Assembly (NCBI GenBank): GCA_943329845.2
Contig: CALQFM020000043.1
Span: forward strand, 1-35,404
Length of the DNA: 35,404 bases
Origin: Candidatus Kuenenia stuttgartensis
GTDB taxonomy: Bacteria > Pseudomonadota > Alphaproteobacteria > SMXS01
Direction: 5' to 3'
A program made the translations under genes and the position numbers. Numbering within the stretch: the first letter of the stretch is position 1; the number at the start of each line of letters is the position of its first letter. The notes under the pieces are model-generated. The model was given only the letters and a program-made list of their open reading frames with translations. It was not told the origin of the DNA and did no database searches. Below are positions 8,903 through 16,857 of this stretch, one piece after another.

Positions 8903-9955
8903 CTAAGCCTTCACGCCCGCGCCCATTGCCGCCGGTGCGTCCGGATCGAGCGGCCAGCGCGCCCTGGCCGGCGCTTCCAGCGTGTCCACCAATCCCAATG
9001 ACAGCCGTTCGACGCCCGCCCACGCGATCATGGCTCCGTTGTCGGTGCACAGCGAGGGCGGCGGGCAAACCATCGGGAAACCTTCCCGCTCGCACAGCAC
9101 CGAAAGCCGCTCGCGCAGGTACCTGTTGGCGGCGACGCCGCCGGAGATGACGAACGCGCCCTTGCCGCCGGTGCGGCGCACGAAAATCTCCATGGCGCGG
9201 CGCGACCGGTCGATCAGCACGTCGGCGGCGGCGGCCTGGAAGCCGGCGCAGAGGTCGGCCTTGTCCTGGTCTGTCGGGCCGGCCAGCTTCTCCACCTCGC
9301 GGCGGATGGCGGTCTTCAGGCCCGAGAACGAGAAATGGCAGTCATCTCGGCCGATCAGCGGGCGCGGCAGGTCGAAGCGCTTGGGGTCGCCGGACTTCGC
9401 CGCCACTTCCACCGCCGGGCCGCCGGGATAGCCCAGGCCCAGCAGCTTGGCGGTCTTGTCGAACGCCTCGCCGACCGCGTCGTCGATGGTGGTGCCGAGC
9501 CGGTGGAACTTGCCGACGCCCTCGACGATCAGCAACTGGCAATGACCGCCAGAGACAAGCAGCAACAGGTAGGGGAAGTCGACCTTGTCGGTCATCCGCA
9601 CCGCGAGCGCGTGGGCTTCCAAGTGGTTTACCGCGACGAAGGGCAGGTTGTGGGCGCTGGCGACGGCCTTGGCCGTCATCAGGCCGACCATGACGCCGCC
9701 GATCAGGCCCGGGCCGGATGTGACCGCGACGCCGTCGAGATCGCCATAGGAGACGGCCGCCTCGGCCATGGCCTGCGCGATCAGCCCGTCCAGGTGGTCG
9801 ATGTGGGCGCGGGCGGCGATCTCGGGCACCACGCCGCCATAGGGCCGGTGCTCGTCGAGCTGGCTGAGCACCACGTTCGAGAGGATGCCCCGTTCGCTGT
9901 CGACGACGGCGGCGGCGGTTTCGTCGCAGCTGGTTTCGATGCCGAGGACGCGCAA
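8903..9955 (-). CDS. tsaD: tRNA N6-adenosine threonylcarbamoyltransferase
   Basis: TsaD (Kae1/YgjD) transfers the threonylcarbamoyl group from the adenylate made by TsaC onto A37 of ANN-decoding tRNAs, working with TsaB and TsaE. The product has 350 residues with the metal-binding HLEAH motif (H111, H115), the ASKHA nucleotide-binding segments IETSCDET (6-13) and [12 protein letters not shown], and the later [14 protein letters not shown] and [10 protein letters not shown] motifs. The TTG at 9955 was chosen because it gives the family N-terminus [13 protein letters not shown] and has AGGGA 6 nt upstream; the open frame continues upstream through hemC without homology. It is divergent from hemC across 52 bp and convergent with the TetR gene with no spacer. 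Confidence 0.96.
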   Translation of the reverse strand: MRVLGIETSCDETAAAVVDSERGILSNVVLSQLDEHRPYGGVVPEIAARAHIDHLDGLIAQAMAEAAVSYGDLDGVAVTSGPGLIGGVMVGLMTAKAVASAHNLPFVAVNHLEAHALAVRMTDKVDFPYLLLLVSGGHCQLLIVEGVGKFHRLGTTIDDAVGEAFDKTAKLLGLGYPGGPAVEVAAKSGDPKRFDLPRPLIGRDDCHFSFSGLKTAIRREVEKLAGPTDQDKADLCAGFQAAAADVLIDRSRRAMEIFVRRTGGKGAFVISGGVAANRYLRERLSVLCEREGFPMVCPPPSLCTDNGAMIAWAGVERLSLGLVDTLEAPARARWPLDPDAPAAMGAGVKA

Positions 9956-9971
9956 AACCGTTCCCTGACGC

Positions 9972-9999
9972 TTCAAGTTCTGTTCGCGGCCTGTTATAG
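9972..9999 (+). promoter_or_regulatory. Possible hemC promoter
   Basis: In the 52-bp space between tsaD and hemC, TTCAAG (9972-9977) and TTATAG (9994-9999) are separated by 16 bp and resemble weak -35 and -10 boxes. A start point 6-8 bp after the second box would fall at or next to the hemC ATG (10008), implying a very short or absent leader. The boxes are poor matches, so this is tentative. Confidence 0.25.
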
Positions 10000-10007
10000 G
10001 CACATTC

Positions 10008-10934
10008 ATGACCGAGACAACCCGCACCATCCGCATCGGCACGCGCGGCAGCCCGCTGGCGCTGGCGCAGGCGCACGAGACCAAGAACCGGCTGTTGGCC
10101 GCGCACGCGCATCTGCGCGACGCGGACATCGAGATCGTCCCCATCTCCACCAAGGGCGACAGGGTCCAGGACCGCCCGCTGTCTGAGCTTGGCGGCAAGG
10201 GCCTGTTCACCGAGGAGATCGAGAACGGATTGTTGGACGGCTCGCTCGACATCGCCGTGCATTCGATGAAGGACATGCCGACGGTGATCTGCGACGGGCT
10301 GGGCATTCCCTGCCTGCTGCCGCGAGAGGACACCCGCGACGCATTCATCAGCCACAAGGCGTCCAGCCTCGAGACGCTGGCGGCCGGCATGCTGGTCGGC
10401 ACCGCCTCGCTGCGGCGCCAGGCCCAGGTCCTGCGGCTGCGGCCCGACCTGCGCGTCGCGACGTTCCGGGGCAACGTGCAGACCAGGCTGCGCAAGCTGG
10501 AGGAAGGCCAGGCCGACGCGACCATGCTCGCCATGGCCGGCCTGCGCCGGCTGGGGCTGGAGCATGTCGTCGCCTCGCCCATCGAGACTTTCCTGCCCGC
10601 CATCGCCCAGGGCGCCATCGGCATCGAGGCGCGGCTTGGCGACGCCGCCATGGCCGAACTGCTGCTGCCGATCAACGACGAATCGACACACCACTGCGTG
10701 AACGCCGAGCGGGCGCTGCTCGCGGCGCTGGACGGCTCGTGCAGGACGCCGATCGCCGGGCTGGCCACGCTGGAGAACGGTCGCATCCGGCTGCGCGGCG
10801 AAATTCTGACCCCGGACGGCCGCGAGCATCACATGGTCGAGCGCGAAGGCCCGGTCAGCGATGCCGCCGCGCTGGGGTACGACGCCGGTGCCGAACTGAA
10901 ACGGCGTGGCGGCCCGAGCTTCTTCACCACCTAA
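10008..10934 (+). CDS. hemC: Hydroxymethylbilane synthase (porphobilinogen deaminase)
   Basis: HemC polymerises four porphobilinogen units into hydroxymethylbilane in the heme/tetrapyrrole pathway. The 308-residue enzyme shows [14 protein letters not shown] (9-22), the catalytic-site segment HSMKDMP (85-91), the substrate-binding RR in [10 protein letters not shown] (131-140), and C245 in [11 protein letters not shown], which carries the dipyrromethane cofactor. The ATG at 10008 gives the usual N-terminus; only a weak AGG lies upstream. It is the first gene of the hemC-hemD-mic60-prpE-hemY cluster, with hemD starting 3 bp after its stop. Confidence 0.97.
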   Translation: MTETTRTIRIGTRGSPLALAQAHETKNRLLAAHAHLRDADIEIVPISTKGDRVQDRPLSELGGKGLFTEEIENGLLDGSLDIAVHSMKDMPTVICDGLGIPCLLPREDTRDAFISHKASSLETLAAGMLVGTASLRRQAQVLRLRPDLRVATFRGNVQTRLRKLEEGQADATMLAMAGLRRLGLEHVVASPIETFLPAIAQGAIGIEARLGDAAMAELLLPINDESTHHCVNAERALLAALDGSCRTPIAGLATLENGRIRLRGEILTPDGREHHMVEREGPVSDAAALGYDAGAELKRRGGPSFFTT

Positions 10935-10937
10935 GCC

Positions 10938-11642
10938 GTGGCCCGCATCCTCATCACCCGGCCGGAAGAGGATGCGGCGGCCTTGGCCGAAACCCTCACC
11001 GGGCTTGGTCACCAGGTGCAGCTCGAGCCGCTGTTGAGCGTGCGTCTGCGCGAGGACGCCGCGCTTGATGTGACGGGCGCGCAGGCGCTGCTGTTCACCA
11101 GCGCCAACGGCGTGCGCGCCGCCGCGATGCTGACCGGCGAGCGCGGCCTGCCAGCCCTGTGCGTGGGCGACGCGACGGCGCGGGCGGCGCGCGATGCGGG
11201 GTTCCGCACGGTCAAGAGCGCCGCTGGCGACGTCCACGATCTCGCAGCGCTGGTCCGCGGCGCAAGCCGCCCATACGCGGGGCCGCTGGTGCATGTGGCA
11301 GGCACGGTCGCGGCGGGCGACCTGGCCAGCGACCTGGCGGCGTCGGGCTTCGAGGTCAGGCGCGCCGTGGTCTACGAAGCCGTTGCCGCCGAGCGCTTTT
11401 CCGAAGCGACGCACGCGGCGATCAAAGGCCGCCGGATCGACGCCGTGACGCTGTTTTCGCCACGTACGGCCCGAACCTTTGCTAGGATCGTGCAAGAGGC
11501 AGGCCTTGGCGCCATGCTCGACACGGTCGACCTGCTGTGCCTGAGCGCCGCCGTGGCGGAAGCCCTCGACGCCCTGCCGAGAAGGAGATTGCTGGTGGCT
11601 GCAGAACCGACCCAGACCGCGCTGATCGACCTGATCCGATGA
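10938..11642 (+). CDS. hemD: Uroporphyrinogen-III synthase
   Basis: HemD closes hydroxymethylbilane with inversion of ring D to give uroporphyrinogen III. The 234-residue sequence is divergent, as usual for this family, but shows the expected ILITRPEEDAAALAETL start, LLFTSANGVRAA (about residues 51-62) and the later AVTLFSPRTARTF segment. The start is GTG at 10938, three bases after the hemC stop. The stop overlaps the following mic60-like start (ATGA). The position directly after hemC strongly supports the call. Confidence 0.93.
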   Translation: MARILITRPEEDAAALAETLTGLGHQVQLEPLLSVRLREDAALDVTGAQALLFTSANGVRAAAMLTGERGLPALCVGDATARAARDAGFRTVKSAAGDVHDLAALVRGASRPYAGPLVHVAGTVAAGDLASDLAASGFEVRRAVVYEAVAAERFSEATHAAIKGRRIDAVTLFSPRTARTFARIVQEAGLGAMLDTVDLLCLSAAVAEALDALPRRRLLVAAEPTQTALIDLIR

Positions 11643-12643
11643 CCGACGCCCCGCTGAGCGGCCAGCGCCCGTCCGTGCGCAAGAAGCGCCGGATCCTGCC
11701 CTGGCTGATCCTGATCCTGCTGGCCGGCGTGTTCGTGGCCGGCGTGGTCCTCGCGCCGCGGATCATGGCGGCGCTGCCGGCCTGGATCACCGGTGCCGCG
11801 ACGCCGCGGCCGGTCGCCGCCCTGCCCGCCGCATCGCCGGTAGACGCCGCGCCGGCGCCACCGGCCGCCGTAGAGCCCTCGATCACGTCTCCCGTGCCAG
11901 ACGTCGCCGAACTGGCCCGGCAACTGGCGGCGCTGGAAGCCGAGGTCTCCCGCCTGCAGGGCGAAGAGGCCGCGGACGCCTCGACCTCCGAGGCCGTGAC
12001 CTCCATGGGCGCGCAGCTCGCCCACATGCTCAACCAGCTCACCGAGCAGCAGCAGCGGCTGATGGCGTTGGAGCAGACCTCGCCCCAGGCGCTGGTCAAG
12101 CCTATGGCGATCCTCGGCGTGGCGCGGCTGCGCCAGGCGGTCGAGCAGGGGTCGTCCTATGCAGGCGCGCTGGTCGGCCTTGAGCGCCTGTTGGACAAGG
12201 CCGCCCTGCCCGAGGCGGCGAATGCGGCGCTGCTGACACTGGACGCGCACAAGACCGAGGGCGTGATCTCGGCGCTCGCCCTGCGCGACGGGTTCGCCGA
12301 AAGAATCGACGATATCATCGACGCCGAAGCCGCGCCCGCGGACGCATCATGGTGGGACCGCACCCTCGCCCGGCTGGAGAACATGGTGACCGTGCGTCCG
12401 ACCGGCGACGTCAAGGGCCGGGACGCGCCCGCCATCGTCGCCCGCGCCGAGGCGGCCCTTAACCGCGGCGAGGTGGATCGGGCGGTGACCGAGTTGCAGG
12501 CCCTTTCCCCCAATGCCGCCGTCGCAGCCGCCGACTGGCTGCAACAGGCCCAGACCCGTCAATCCGTGCTGGGCGCGGTCGATACGCTTGAAACCGCGCT
12601 GCTCGACCAGGCGGCACCGAAGAACGAGGAACCGATACCGTGA
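11639..12643 (+). CDS. Mitofilin/Mic60 homologue (COG4223-type inner-membrane protein)
   Basis: This 334-residue protein has a basic cytoplasmic N-terminus (VRKKRR, residues 13-18), one membrane anchor (about 19-40), a Pro/Ala-rich linker (about 55-85), a predicted coiled coil (about 89-146, heptad-like ELARQLAALEAEVSRLQ) and a helical C-terminal domain (about 150-334) corresponding to the mitofilin region. Alphaproteobacterial homologues encoded between hemD and hemY are the ancestors of mitochondrial Mic60, which shapes cristae; in bacteria they have been linked to intracytoplasmic membrane shape and outer-membrane contact. The ATG at 11639 overlaps the hemD stop (ATGA), and its stop overlaps the next start (GTGA). 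The call depends on architecture plus gene order. Confidence 0.85.
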   Translation: MTDAPLSGQRPSVRKKRRILPWLILILLAGVFVAGVVLAPRIMAALPAWITGAATPRPVAALPAASPVDAAPAPPAAVEPSITSPVPDVAELARQLAALEAEVSRLQGEEAADASTSEAVTSMGAQLAHMLNQLTEQQQRLMALEQTSPQALVKPMAILGVARLRQAVEQGSSYAGALVGLERLLDKAALPEAANAALLTLDAHKTEGVISALALRDGFAERIDDIIDAEAAPADASWWDRTLARLENMVTVRPTGDVKGRDAPAIVARAEAALNRGEVDRAVTELQALSPNAAVAAADWLQQAQTRQSVLGAVDTLETALLDQAAPKNEEPIP

Positions 12644-14547
12644 GCCTGTACGACCAGACCTATGCGCGCGCCATGGCGGACCCGGAAGGCTTCTGGGGCG
12701 AAGCCGCGTCGCATATCGACTGGATCAAGCCCTGGGGCAAGGTGCTCGACGACAGCAACGCGCCGTTCTACCGCTGGTTCACGGGCGGCGAGGTCAACAC
12801 CTGCTACAATTGCCTGGACCGCCATGTGGCGGCCGGGCGTGGCGACCAGAACGCGTTGATCCACGACAGCCCGATCACCGGCACCGTCCGCAGCTTCACC
12901 TACAGCGAGTTGCTGGAGCGGGTGTCGAAAACCGCCGGCGGCCTCAGGGCGCTGGGCGTGAACAAGGGCGACGGGGTCATCATCTACATGCCGATGATCC
13001 CCGAGGCGATCATCGCCATGCTGGCCTGTGCGCGCATCGGCGCTGTCCATTCCGTGGTGTTCGGCGGCTTCGCGTCCCACGAACTGGCGAGCCGGATCGA
13101 TGATTCACAGCCAAAGGTGATCCTGTCCGCATCGTGCGGGATCGAGCCGGGCCGCGTTGTGCCTTACAAGCCGCTGCTCGACGAAGCCATCGAGCTGAGC
13201 ACGAGGAAGCCCGCGGCCTGCGTCATTTTCCAGCGCCCGCAGTCGCCCGCCATCATGGTTGCCGGCCGCGACCATGACTGGAGCGAATGGGAGAACGGTT
13301 CGGCGCCCGCCGATTGCGTGACCGTCGCCGCGACCGATCCGCTCTACGTGCTCTACACGTCCGGAACCACGGGCACGCCCAAGGGCATCGTGCGCGACAA
13401 TGGCGGCCATATGGTCGCGCTGTCGTGGTCCATGCGGAACCTCTATGGCGTGCAGCCCGGCGACGTGTGGTGGGCAGCCAGCGACGTGGGCTGGGTGGTC
13501 GGTCATTCCTACATCTGCTACGGCCCGCTGCTCAACGGCAACACCTCCATCCTGTTCGAGGGCAAGCCGGTCGGCACGCCGGACGCGGCCACCTACTGGC
13601 GGATCATCGAACGGCACGGCGTGAAGGCCATGTTCACCGCGCCCACCGCCATCCGCGCCATCAAGCAGCAGGACCCGCAGGGAAAGCTCGCGAAGGACTT
13701 CGACCTGAGCCGCTTCGCCACGCTGTTCCTGGCCGGCGAACGCGGCGACCCGAACACCATCCAGTGGGCCGAAGAGGCACTGAACGTGCCGGTGATCGAC
13801 CATTGGTGGCAGACCGAGACCGGCTGGGCGATCAACGGCAACTTCGCCGGGCTGGGCCTGCTGCCGGTCAAACACGGTTCGCCGACGAAGCCCTCGCCCG
13901 GCTATGACGTGCAGGTTGTGGACGAGCATGCCCTGCCCGTCCCCGCCGGCCAGACAGGGGCCATCGTCATCCGCTTGCCGCTGCCGCCGGGCTGCTTCCC
14001 GACGCTGTGGGGGAACGACGACGCCTATGTGGAAAAATATCTGACGGAATTTCCTGGATACTATCAGACCGGCGACGCGGGCTACATCGACGAGGACGGC
14101 TATCTTTTCGTGATGAGCCGGACTGATGACGTGATCAACGTAGCCGGCCACCGGCTGTCCACCGGCGCCATCGAGGAAGTGCTTGGCGGACACGCCGACG
14201 TTGCCGAATGCGCCTGCTTCGGCGTCGCCGACGCGCTGAAGGGGGAGACGCCGATCGGCCTGGTCGTGCTGAAGGCCGGTGTCAACCGGCCCCACAACGA
14301 GATCATCGACGAACTGGTCGACCGGGTGCGCGAACATATCGGGCCGGTGGCCGCCTTCAAGACCGCCGCCGTGGTACCGCGCCTGCCCAAGACCCGCTCC
14401 GGCAAGATCCTGCGCGCCACCATGCGCAAGATCGCCGACGGCGAGACCTGGAAGATGCCGGCCACCATCGACGATCCGGCCACGCTGGACGACGTGGCTC
14501 GCGCGCTGCGCTCGGTGGGCTACGCGAAGGAGTCCGAATCAGCATGA
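12640..14547 (+). CDS. prpE: Propionyl-CoA synthetase (AMP-forming)
   Basis: The 635-residue enzyme activates propionate (or another short acyl acid) to its CoA ester through acyl-AMP. Motifs are TSGTTGTPKG (240-249), the pocket segment DHWWQTETGW, which differs from [10 protein letters not shown] of acetyl-CoA synthetase at the positions typical of PrpE, SRTDDVINVAGHRLSTG, and the C-terminal [10 protein letters not shown] with the catalytic and acetylation-controlled K589. It starts with GTG at 12640 overlapping the mic60 stop, and its stop overlaps the hemY start (ATGA). Its place inside the heme cluster is unusual. Substrate preference is inferred from the pocket motif and overall resemblance and should be treated as probable. 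Confidence 0.88.
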   Translation: MSLYDQTYARAMADPEGFWGEAASHIDWIKPWGKVLDDSNAPFYRWFTGGEVNTCYNCLDRHVAAGRGDQNALIHDSPITGTVRSFTYSELLERVSKTAGGLRALGVNKGDGVIIYMPMIPEAIIAMLACARIGAVHSVVFGGFASHELASRIDDSQPKVILSASCGIEPGRVVPYKPLLDEAIELSTRKPAACVIFQRPQSPAIMVAGRDHDWSEWENGSAPADCVTVAATDPLYVLYTSGTTGTPKGIVRDNGGHMVALSWSMRNLYGVQPGDVWWAASDVGWVVGHSYICYGPLLNGNTSILFEGKPVGTPDAATYWRIIERHGVKAMFTAPTAIRAIKQQDPQGKLAKDFDLSRFATLFLAGERGDPNTIQWAEEALNVPVIDHWWQTETGWAINGNFAGLGLLPVKHGSPTKPSPGYDVQVVDEHALPVPAGQTGAIVIRLPLPPGCFPTLWGNDDAYVEKYLTEFPGYYQTGDAGYIDEDGYLFVMSRTDDVINVAGHRLSTGAIEEVLGGHADVAECACFGVADALKGETPIGLVVLKAGVNRPHNEIIDELVDRVREHIGPVAAFKTAAVVPRLPKTRSGKILRATMRKIADGETWKMPATIDDPATLDDVARALRSVGYAKESESA

Positions 14548-15824
14548 TCCGGCTGCTGTTCGCCCTCGCCGTCGCGGCCGTCCTGGCGGCGGCGGGCGCG
14601 TGGGTGGTGGACCATCCGGGCCGCGTCGCCATCGAGCTCGAAAACCACCGGCTCGACACGTCGGTGGCCATGCTGGCCGTCGCCATGGCGGCGCTGATGC
14701 TGCTGTCGGCGCTGCTGATGCTGCTGTGGCGCTGGATCACCACCGGCCTGTGGGAGCGCCAGAAGCTGGCCCGCCACCGGCGCGGCTACAACGAGCTGGC
14801 CTGGGGCCTGTCGTCGCTGATGGAAGGCGACGGCAAGCGCGCCGCCCGCCACGCGAAGAAGTTCGAGGAGCTGGTCGGCCAGACCACGCTGTCGGACGTG
14901 CTTGCCGGCCAGGCGGCGCTGGCCGAAGGCGACATGGCGACCGCCCGCAAGCGCTTCCGGACGCTGGAGGGTGACCGCCGCACCAGGGCACTGGCGCTGC
15001 ACGGCCTGTTCGCGGTCGACACCGCCCAGGGCGACCGGCCGGCCATGCTGGCGACGGCGCGCCGGGCGATCGAGCAGCTGCCCCGTGCCGAATGGGCGCA
15101 GACCGGCCTGTTCGAGGGCGCGGTGGCGCTGGGCGACTGGCCGGCCGCCGACAAGGCGCTGCTCGCCGCCTACCGCTCGAAGCGCGTGTCCGACCAGGAA
15201 TTCCACCACCGCCGCGCCGCGATAAGGCTGGCCGAGGCCCGCAAGGCCGACGCCGAGGGCCGTGACGACGATGCGTTGCGGCTGGCGCGCGAGGCCATCA
15301 AGCTGGAGCCGGAAATGGTTCCCGCGCGGCTGCTCGCCGCCGCCCAATACCGCAAGAAGGGCTCCCTGCGCCGCGCCCGCGCCGTGGTGCGCGAGGGCTG
15401 GCGGCACACGCCCCACCCCGACCTGTCCGCGGCCTGGCTCGACCTCGCCGACGACACCTCGCCCGCACGCCAGTACCAGCAGCTCGAGGCGCTGGTCGGC
15501 GAACGGCAGACCATCGACGGCCATCTGGCGCTGGCGAAGCAGGCCATCGCCGCCGACCTGCCCGGCCCCGCCCGCAGCCACCTGACCGCGGCGCTGGACC
15601 TGGGTCCGCAGCGGCGGGTCTACCAGGCGCTGGAGGCTCTCGAGCAGAAGCTCGGCAACGACACCGCCGCCAGATTCGCCGCGGCAAAAGCCACATCGGC
15701 GCCGCGCGACCCGGCCTGGCAATGCACCAATTGCGGCTACCGGCAGAGCATCTGGTCCGAGCTGTGCGGCAGCTGCGGCAGCTTCGCGACCCTCGACTGG
15801 ACCGCCGTGAGGGCGGAAGATTAG
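14544..15824 (+). CDS. hemY: HemY-type TPR membrane protein with C-terminal zinc ribbon
   Basis: This 426-residue protein is of the proteobacterial HemY family (not the Bacillus protoporphyrinogen oxidase of the same name). It has two N-terminal membrane helices (about residues 4-22 and 36-57), then the RQKLARHRRGYNELAWGL segment and a long TPR-like helical domain. It ends in a zinc ribbon, C394-x2-C397 and C408-x2-C411, in CTNCGYRQSIWSELCGSCGS. The ribbon is common in alphaproteobacterial HemY and recalls LapB. Its role in late heme synthesis is poorly defined. The ATG at 14544 overlaps the prpE stop. It ends 2 bp from the convergent fdsD stop. Confidence 0.9.
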   Translation: MIRLLFALAVAAVLAAAGAWVVDHPGRVAIELENHRLDTSVAMLAVAMAALMLLSALLMLLWRWITTGLWERQKLARHRRGYNELAWGLSSLMEGDGKRAARHAKKFEELVGQTTLSDVLAGQAALAEGDMATARKRFRTLEGDRRTRALALHGLFAVDTAQGDRPAMLATARRAIEQLPRAEWAQTGLFEGAVALGDWPAADKALLAAYRSKRVSDQEFHHRRAAIRLAEARKADAEGRDDDALRLAREAIKLEPEMVPARLLAAAQYRKKGSLRRARAVVREGWRHTPHPDLSAAWLDLADDTSPARQYQQLEALVGERQTIDGHLALAKQAIAADLPGPARSHLTAALDLGPQRRVYQALEALEQKLGNDTAARFAAAKATSAPRDPAWQCTNCGYRQSIWSELCGSCGSFATLDWTAVRAED

Positions 15825-15826
15825 GC

Positions 15827-16063
15827 TCAGGCGGCCCCCGCGGCAGCCTTGTCGGCCTTCCGCAACGCGGCCGCGGCTTCAATCACCAGCGGATCCAGGC
15901 CTTCGCCCCCAGCATCCACCAGTCTATAGAGCCCCTGTCGCATGCGCGGCTCCCAGAAGCTCCTGATGTGGGCGGCGACACCCTTGGCCGCCTCGCCATC
16001 TCCGGAAGCGGCGAAGAAGTCCGCGATCTGGTTGGCCATACGGTTCAGGTCTGATCCGTCCAT
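15827..16063 (-). CDS. fdsD: Formate dehydrogenase delta subunit
   Basis: The 78-residue protein matches the small FdsD subunit of NAD-dependent formate dehydrogenases: LNRMANQIADFF near the N-terminus, VAAHIRSFWEPRMRQGLYRL in the middle, and LDPLVIEAAAALR near the C-terminus. FdsD is needed for maturation or stability of the FdsABG complex. The ATG at 16063 shares one base with the fdhD stop (TGATG); an in-frame TTG just before it is less likely. It is the last gene of the fds operon. Confidence 0.92.
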   Translation of the reverse strand: MDGSDLNRMANQIADFFAASGDGEAAKGVAAHIRSFWEPRMRQGLYRLVDAGGEGLDPLVIEAAAALRKADKAAAGAA

Positions 16064-16857
16064 CAATCTGCTCCGAACGTGACGATCCCATCAGGTGAAA
16101 GGCAGGCAACGCCCATACCCGCATTCCGCGCCATGGATAGCGCGAGCGTCGTCGGCGCGGAGATACTTGCCAGATAGGGCACGCCGACGGCGGCAGCTTT
16201 CTGTACCAACTCGAAACTGCATCGGCTGGACAGCGCGACGAACCCGTTTGCCGGATCGAGGCCGTCGCGCAACAGCGAACCCAGCAGCTTGTCGAGGGCG
16301 TTGTGACGGCCCACGTCCTCGCGGGCACGCAGGATATCGCCTTCCGGAGAACACCACGCCGCTGCATGGACCGAATGGTTCAGCCGGTTGAGCGGCTGGT
16401 GGTCCGGCAGCGCCGCCAGCGCGCGGGCCACTGCTGCCGCATCGAGCGCAAACCGTCGCGTCACGGCACGGGCGGGCCGCACCGCGTCCTCCAGCGAGTC
16501 GACGCCGCACAGGCCGCAGCCGCTGCGGCCGGCGATGACCCTTTCGCGGCCCGCGCGCTCGGTCAGCCGGTTTGCCCTGATGTCGATGACGTAGCCGTTG
16601 GCGCTGGCCAGCACGTCGATTTTCGTGATGTCGGCAGTGGCCGCCACCATGCCCTCACTGACCGAAAAGCCGACGGCAAAATCCTCCAGGTCGGCCGGCG
16701 TGACCATCATCACCACGCTCGAGTCCTGGTTGTAGGTGAGCGCGGCGGGCACTTCCTCGGCCAGATGCCAGCGTACGACCCGGCCCGCGTCGAGGCGGCC
16801 GTCCACTACGGCATCGCCGCCACGGTACCGGGGCGGGCGCAGCACCGGGGTGCTCAT
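16063..16857 (-). CDS. fdhD: Formate dehydrogenase accessory sulfurtransferase FdhD/FdsC
   Basis: FdhD passes sulfur from a cysteine desulfurase to the bis-MGD cofactor, supplying the terminal sulfido ligand needed for formate oxidation. The 264-residue protein has the persulfide-carrying C114-x2-C117 in RSGCGLCGVDSLED, the SVSEGMV segment, and the C-terminal REDVGRHNALDKLLG and ALSSRCSFELVQKAA motifs of the family. The start (16857) overlaps the fdsA stop by 4 bp (ATGA). In fds operons this gene is called fdsC. Confidence 0.95.
   Translation of the reverse strand: MSTPVLRPPRYRGGDAVVDGRLDAGRVVRWHLAEEVPAALTYNQDSSVVMMVTPADLEDFAVGFSVSEGMVAATADITKIDVLASANGYVIDIRANRLTERAGRERVIAGRSGCGLCGVDSLEDAVRPARAVTRRFALDAAAVARALAALPDHQPLNRLNHSVHAAAWCSPEGDILRAREDVGRHNALDKLLGSLLRDGLDPANGFVALSSRCSFELVQKAAAVGVPYLASISAPTTLALSMARNAGMGVACLSPDGIVTFGAD

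Noticed and set aside
9342-11495. Minus-strand 717-codon open frame over hemC, hemD and part of tsaD
   Set aside because: It overlaps three conserved genes in the wrong frame or strand and has no domain of its own.
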